Positions 59,017 through 64,000 of a stretch of DNA of 64,000 nucleotides are shown piece after piece (the first letter of the stretch is position 1; the number at the start of each line of letters is the position of its first letter). The notes beneath the pieces are model-generated. The model saw nothing but the letters and a program-made list of their open reading frames with translations, was not told the origin of the DNA and did not search any database. The stretch lies in the NCBI GenBank assembly GCA_027625915.1, contig JANTQA010000045.1, positions 2,108,001-2,172,000 on the forward strand. Reading direction: 5' to 3'. A program made the translations under genes and the position numbers. This DNA is from Anaeramoeba flamelloides. Lineage: Eukaryota; Metamonada; Anaeramoebidae.

Positions 59017-60626
59017 TTATTTCTTATTTTGTAATTTTTTTAAAGTTTTTTCTAATAAAGAAATTTCTTGTTCTTGATTAAGGAATTTATTATTATCAGA
59101 TTCTAATTGTTTTTGTAATTGAACGACATTAATTTGTATTGATAAAATATTTTTTTGAGAAATTTTTTTTGAAATCAAAGCGTCTTGATGTTTCTTTTGT
59201 TGTTTGTTTATCTCGTCATCTAATTGTTGAGTTTTTTTCACATTTTCAATTTTTTTTTTTTGATAAAAGATTTTGTCTAATTTTAGAATTTCAATTAATT
59301 CAAGAAATTGCTCTTTAATGAAATTTATTTTTTTTTCTGTTAAAACGGATTCAATTTTTGCTTTTTTCAAATATTGATTCATTAAAAATAATTCATTTTT
59401 GGCTTGGTGTAATTTGTGTTTTGCTTTATTTTCCTTTTCGGTCAAATGAGTATATTTGACATTCAATTCATCTCGTTCACTTTCTAACAATTTTGATGTT
59501 TCTATTAAATTGATTTTTTCTGTTTCAATTCGTTTGATTTCATTTTTTGATTTAAGAATTAATTCTTCGCCTTGATTAGTTTCCTTTTCTAGCTCGTTTT
59601 CAATGCCTAATATGTCGTTTTTTGTTTCGTATATCTCCTTTTGTTGTTTTTCAGCTAGTTCATGTTGCACTTCATATTTTGTTTGTTGTTCAACTATTTG
59701 ATGTGTGAATAGATCAAATTTTTCTTCAAATTCTTTTCTTGTTTTCATTTTTTTTTGAAAATTTATTTTCATTTCTTCAATTTTGGAATCAGATTGATCT
59801 GCTTTTTGTTTTAAATCAATTGAAAATTCCTTCAATTGGCTCTTCATATCAGAGTTTTGTAATTTATAATAGCACAATTCTTTATGCAAGTATTTTAATA
59901 TAAAAATTAATTCTTGAGGATTTGTTAAATTTGAAGATTGCTGTTGTTTGATCATTAAATTAATATCACTCAGCTCATTGTTATTTCCAATATTAGGAAA
60001 AGTATTTTCATGGATTTTGGTGTTGGATTTGTTTATGAGTTTATTATTATTATTGCTGCCAGTGCTATTATTCTGATTCTGATTCTTATTGCCATTATAG
60101 TTATTGTTTTCTGTATTATTATTATTATTATTATTATTTTGATTGTTTTGATTATCAGTAGTCTCCTTATCATCATCATAATCATCATCATCATCGTCGT
60201 CGTCATCATTAGAATTATTATTATTTTGATAATTATTTAAATCTTCAATTTCTTCACCAGTAATTCTATATGTAAAATTTTTTAATAAAAAATTAATTGA
60301 TTGGTTAAATGGTAATTCATTTTGTTGATCAAATGAAATTTGTTGAGATATTTCTTTTGAATTCTGAAAAATAATTAATCCAAGTTCTATTAATTTTTTA
60401 TTAATATTTAGAACTTGAAATGTTTTAAATTCTTCTTGTGAAATATAAAGAATAGATGGACCAAAAAAAAATGACAAATTATCGTAATTCATTTTATTAT
60501 TTTCTTGGTGATCGTTAATATCAGAAAATAAACCTAAAAGTGTTAACAATAAAATTTGATTTGCAACAGGTATTAATCTTAATAATGAAATTAATTTTTC
60601 TAATTGCTCCTCAGCGACTTTAATCT
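59017..60626 (-). CDS. RhoGAP-domain coiled-coil protein, 3' exon only
   Basis: The exon opens at 60626 after acceptor CCAATAG with two bases of a split codon, and runs 535 residues to the stop. Its first about 75 residues are the C-terminal half of a RhoGAP fold: LEKLISLLRLIPVANQILLL, then NNKMNYDNLSFFFGPSIL, matching the family pattern LP..N..LL...NKM...NLA..F.P.L. The N-terminal half with the arginine finger must lie upstream and was not found; a LINE (60790-61860) occupies the next stretch, probably inside an intron. After the GAP half comes an Asp/Asn low-complexity region, then about 270 residues of predicted coiled coil rich in Glu, Lys and Gln. The likely role is stimulating GTP hydrolysis on a Rho/Rac GTPase. 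The conserved Asn of NKM is present. Confidence 0.85.
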
Positions 60627-60748
60627 CTATTGGTTTTTTTATATAAAGATTTTTTGATAAATAAATTAATGTTAATTATGATCTTTCTAAAGAAAAACTT
60701 TTGTATATAATCATATATATATGAAGAAAATAAATATTTTTTTTTTTT

Positions 60749-61860
60749 GGTAAATAAGAGGAATAAACAACCCCTTCATTAAATAATAAGAAAAAAAAAA
60801 AATTTGTTTTTATTTTTTTTTTTATTATTTAAGGGAGGAGTTATTGACCCCTCTTATTTGCCCGAATTCCTAAATTTTTATTTAGGAATTTAATTAAAGA
60901 CTCAAAAATAAGTTTATTACCCACTAAGGCTAATAAAGAGTTTGAATCCTTTTTTATAATAATATTAGAAATATTATTATTATTTAATATATTAGATATA
61001 TTAATTTTTTTTTAATTCAGATATCCAGATTTTGCGATTATTTTCATAGGCTGAGCAGTTCCATAGAAAATGGTCTAAATCTTCAATAATATCTAAATTG
61101 TTTATTTTTTTACATAATTCACATAGTTTTGATTTGTTTTTATTCATAACATAAGAGTACCTGTTAAGGTAATTTGTAAAATTTCTGAGTTTTAAAATTG
61201 AAGTTGAGCCCTTCCATTTTAAATATCTTTGCTGCTTATTTATAGTATTATTGATTTGTACTATTTTTAGATATTCTTGAACTTTCCAACTTGGACTATT
61301 TTCTAAGTTTTTTATTTCTAAAATTTTCTAGTTCATTTTCCAATTGTTTTAAATTTTTGGAGTACCAATTTATATTTTCTGATTCTTTTTTTCTAAAAGG
61401 AAGATAATTAATTAATTCATCATAATGGAGGATTTTTAATTTTTGAATTAACTTAAATCTTCTTTTATATATCGTTATCCTTACGGGATCAATTTTTGCT
61501 TCAGTTTTATAAATAAGCCTTGGTGAGTGTGGGTTGATTAATAAAAAGTTTGTAATTTTTTATTAATCCAAGTATCAATATCTTTAAAATCTGTTTTTGT
61601 TAAATCAAATATTTCTAAACCATATAATAATTGGCTATGTAACACAGCTTTAAAAAATTGAATTTTTAATCCATTAGAAAAATTTTTTTGTTGTAAGATA
61701 TTGATTAACTTTTTAAAATTGACCTTAACTTTATCAAGGTTAAATTTTAAATGAGTTTTTTTATCTAGCCAAATACCAAGATATAAAATTTCTTTTGGAA
61801 TTAAAGTTTTTTTAGTTAAAAAATTTGTTTTTATAAATACAATTCTGATCAAAAATTATT
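60749..61860 (-). mobile_element. LINE, 5'-truncated, with C-terminal zinc knuckle and 3' tail
   Basis: Reading on the minus strand from 61852: a post-catalytic reverse-transcriptase region (ILYLGIWLDKKTHLKF), a thumb-like part, then the zinc knuckle CELC...DHFLWNCSAYENN near 61030-61115, and an ORF end (SLLALVGNKLIFESLIKFLN, near 60905-60945). Stops and frameshifts break the frame in at least two places, so it is dead. The tail contains a short hairpin near 60866-60895 and an A-rich end near 60790-60830. The catalytic F/YxDD box is missing, consistent with 5' truncation. A second short copy of the same tail lies in opposite orientation at about 60749-60795. It probably sits in an intron of the RhoGAP gene. 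Confidence 0.82.
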
Positions 61861-61964
61861 TGATTTAGTTAGCCAAAATTAACAGTGATCATTTATTTTT
61901 CAAGTTAAAAACTTTTTAAAAAATATTTATTTCTAGCTTAAAATCTTTTTTTTTGTTTTTTTTG

Positions 61965-62650
61965 GTTTTAGGCTGTTCTGGGATTAGTGTGTGTCTATGA
62001 AGAAGACTAAAATTAAAGTATGTTGGTATTGGGTGTAAATTTATATTAGTACTCCATGGTTCACATGTCTCTAAAAATTCAATTAGATAAAATTGTTCAA
62101 AAAGATGATCACATCAACTAAAAATAATCCTTATATTCGAAAAAAACCCACAGGATTTTGAGAAAAAACTCTGCATTTCGCCATAAAATTTAAAGGTTGA
62201 ATTATCAATATTCAGACCCCAAAGTTACAAAATACCTTTCTTAAATTTATCTTGAAATGTAGATCAGTTGCTAAAAAATTCAATTGTTTTAAAAAAATTA
62301 AATAATTAACGAATCGATTATTTTGACAAAATTATTTTACATATATTGGAAATGCTTTGAAAATATAAAAATTTTTTATCAAAAGGAAACAAAAAAAATA
62401 AAGTAATCAATCTTTTGGCTTTTATGTTGACGATTATCGAGTAAAATCTTGAAATTAAAAAAATTGAAAAAAGAGTTACTTTTGGAAGTTCTAAAGAGGA
62501 ATTATTAAATACTGGAAATACTATTATTTTGGGTTTCTATTTTTAGATTTTGGAAAAATTACAAATTTATTTTAAAAACTTTTAAAAAATAAGATATCAA
62601 TTTTTAACAGGTATATAATAGAAACTTTTTTTAAAATAGTTTTTTGGTCA
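61965..62650. mobile_element. TIR element family C copy 2, right end eroded
   Basis: Shares the left block (GGTATTGGGTGTAAAT near 62025, CATGGTTCACATGTCTC near 62055) and most of the interior with copy 1, including AAATTTAAAGGTTGAA near 62190 and CTTTTATGTTGACGATTAT near 62418. The matching right inverted end could not be found. Confidence 0.62.
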
Positions 62651-64000
62651 GTCATTTTTGGAATTACTTTAATAATTTTTATCTGAACTCATTAAAACAT
62701 TTTGAATTTATTACAAAGACACCAAGAATTAATATAAATTCATATTAAAAAATTGATTTGTCTTAAATTTAAGTTTCTAGTCCTTATTGTGAATTTGCTC
62801 CATACTCAAGTGGGGGCTTATCACCACAAAGGGTATTGTAAAATGGACCTTCTTTTAATTAATAAAATTCAAAAAATTTGATTCAAAAAAAAAAAAGATT
62901 CGCTAGATCCAAATTTCAAAAAATTTAATTAACAAAAAAAAAGTTCATAGGATCTTCAATTTCAGACAAATTCAATTATCAAAAAAAAAGTTTAAAACAA
63001 TTTTCATTGACAAAGAATTCAAATTAAAAAAAAACGTTTAAATGCATTCCTAATTTTAACACAATTCAAACTTTTAAAAAAAAAATTACTCGTTTCTTAT
63101 TATAAATTTCCAAAGGGTTGTTTTTTTTAAATTTAAAACAAATTACTTTCTTGAAGTCAGCAAAAATTAATTTAATTCAATTTAATCTAATTTGTGTTTA
63201 TTTTATAATTCCTCTATATTTGACCAAATAAGGATCTTGTAAAATTATTCTAATAAAAAGAACTCATTTTGGAAATAAACTCCCTTTCATAATAATTGGC
63301 CCATTAAAAATCAAATTTTAAATAAAAATATTTTTAATAATTGAAGTTATCTATTATAATATAAAAATTTAGATTTTAATATTCAATACTATACTCAAAG
63401 AGATATTTATTTTTTGTCTAAAAATAAAAGAAAGAAAAATAAAAAAAACTTTTAAAAAAAATTGGGCCATTTATTTTGAATGAAGCATTACATGAAAAAT
63501 AGACTATTTCAATAAGTAAAAAAACCCATTTATCGATTCTCCTTCCATTTGAATAACTAAATCTAATCTCTTTTTCATATTTGAAACCAAAATTTGCATT
63601 AATTCATCTGTTACTTCTTTCAAATTTTTCATTTTCATTTTCCATTTTAACAAAACACTTTTGAAAAAATAAAAAAGAGAAAAAATGATTTATTTGCAAA
63701 CTTTTCATTGTGAGAGGAAAAACTTCAAAACGATACAAAAGCAATCCATTATTCAAATGTAAGGTGGGCCATTTATTATGAAATTTAGTTTAGAAAAAAT
63801 CAAAAAAAAAAATCTTCAAGATCTCAAAAATTGCCAAAGAGCGACACTTCAAAACTAAAACAGTTGTTTTCAAAATTATATATTCTAACCATTCTAATTC
63901 GAAATTGAGTGTCGCTCTTTGTATCTTTTTTCTAAAAATTACCTCTTTTTTGATTTTTGATTTTTGGAGATCGACCTTACTCCTAAATGTTGGTTCGTTT
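62651..64000. other. AT-rich right end, possibly 5' part of the RhoGAP gene
   Basis: The missing RhoGAP N-terminal half should lie here or beyond the window. A GC-richer patch at 62775-62850 and a 44-codon minus-strand frame at 63638-63504 (KEVTDELMQILVSNMKKRLD) look mildly coding, but neither reads as RhoGAP. 63250-63480 is a diverged copy of 34240-34470 (both end near CCATTTATT.TGAA). Confidence 0.4.
63832..63925. repeat. Inverted repeat CAAAGAGCGACACT, related to 45.1 kb
   Basis: Arms CAAAGAGCGACACT at about 63836-63849 and inverted at 63908-63921 enclose about 60 bp. Sequence around the right arm, inverted, resembles 45045-45150 (ATCTATCTCCAAAATCAA ... AAGAGCGATACTCA ... AGAATGGTTA). It looks like a dispersed repeat that continues past the window end. 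Confidence 0.6.

Noticed and set aside
60010-60240. Ile/Val-rich plus-strand frame
   Set aside because: Reverse reading of the Asp/Asn repeat of the RhoGAP gene.
1-64000. Prokaryotic contamination, CRISPR array, prophage
   Set aside because: Spliced genes, eukaryotic domain sets and transposon types throughout; no spaced direct repeats of CRISPR type.

Overview
The window comes from a very AT-rich nuclear genome of a unicellular eukaryote. Genes carry GT-AG introns (5' sites mostly GTAAAT, GTATGT or GTAAGA), and proteins carry Lys-Glu, Asn, Asp and Gln tracts. No operons, bacterial-type genes, CRISPR arrays, rRNA or convincing tRNA genes were seen. The KE-repeat style recalls free-living amoeboid protists such as Anaeramoeba, but that is a guess. 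Coding exons stand out by higher GC; almost all other DNA is AT-rich repeat debris.

Seven protein genes can be supported, left to right. (1) A Chk2/Rad53-type FHA-kinase on the minus strand (5066-11444), resolved here into eight exons, one only 25 nt long. (2) A DPP8/9-like prolyl dipeptidyl peptidase on the plus strand (17595-23550), split by a 3.5 kb intron. (3) A mitotic B-type cyclin on the minus strand (26550-28089) whose first exon codes only for the start Met. (4) An SNX9-type SH3-PX-BAR sorting nexin on the plus strand (32250-40816) with a 6.7 kb intron. (5) A KE-rich basic protein of unknown function (46146-46937, minus). (6) A polytopic membrane protein resembling GT-C glycosyltransferases (52017-56756, minus). 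(7) The 3' part of a RhoGAP/coiled-coil gene (59017-60626, minus). Chk2 and cyclin B both act at the G2/M transition, and SNX9 and RhoGAP in membrane and actin remodelling; nothing suggests co-regulation.

The introns and spacers hold several layers of mobile DNA. There is one clade of non-LTR (LINE) retrotransposon with a C-terminal zinc knuckle, present in at least four copies, one with a perfect 16-bp target duplication. There are at least four families of short terminal-inverted-repeat elements (MITEs): a TAA-flanked Tourist/Harbinger-like family and TA-flanked mariner-like families. There is also a family of modular palindrome arrays built from exchangeable inverted modules ending in AGG/CCT. 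Two of these arrays lie at matching places in two separate LINE copies. The arrays are the best candidate for something undescribed. All exon joins are read by eye from splice signals, phase and family knowledge; no alignment or RNA data were used.
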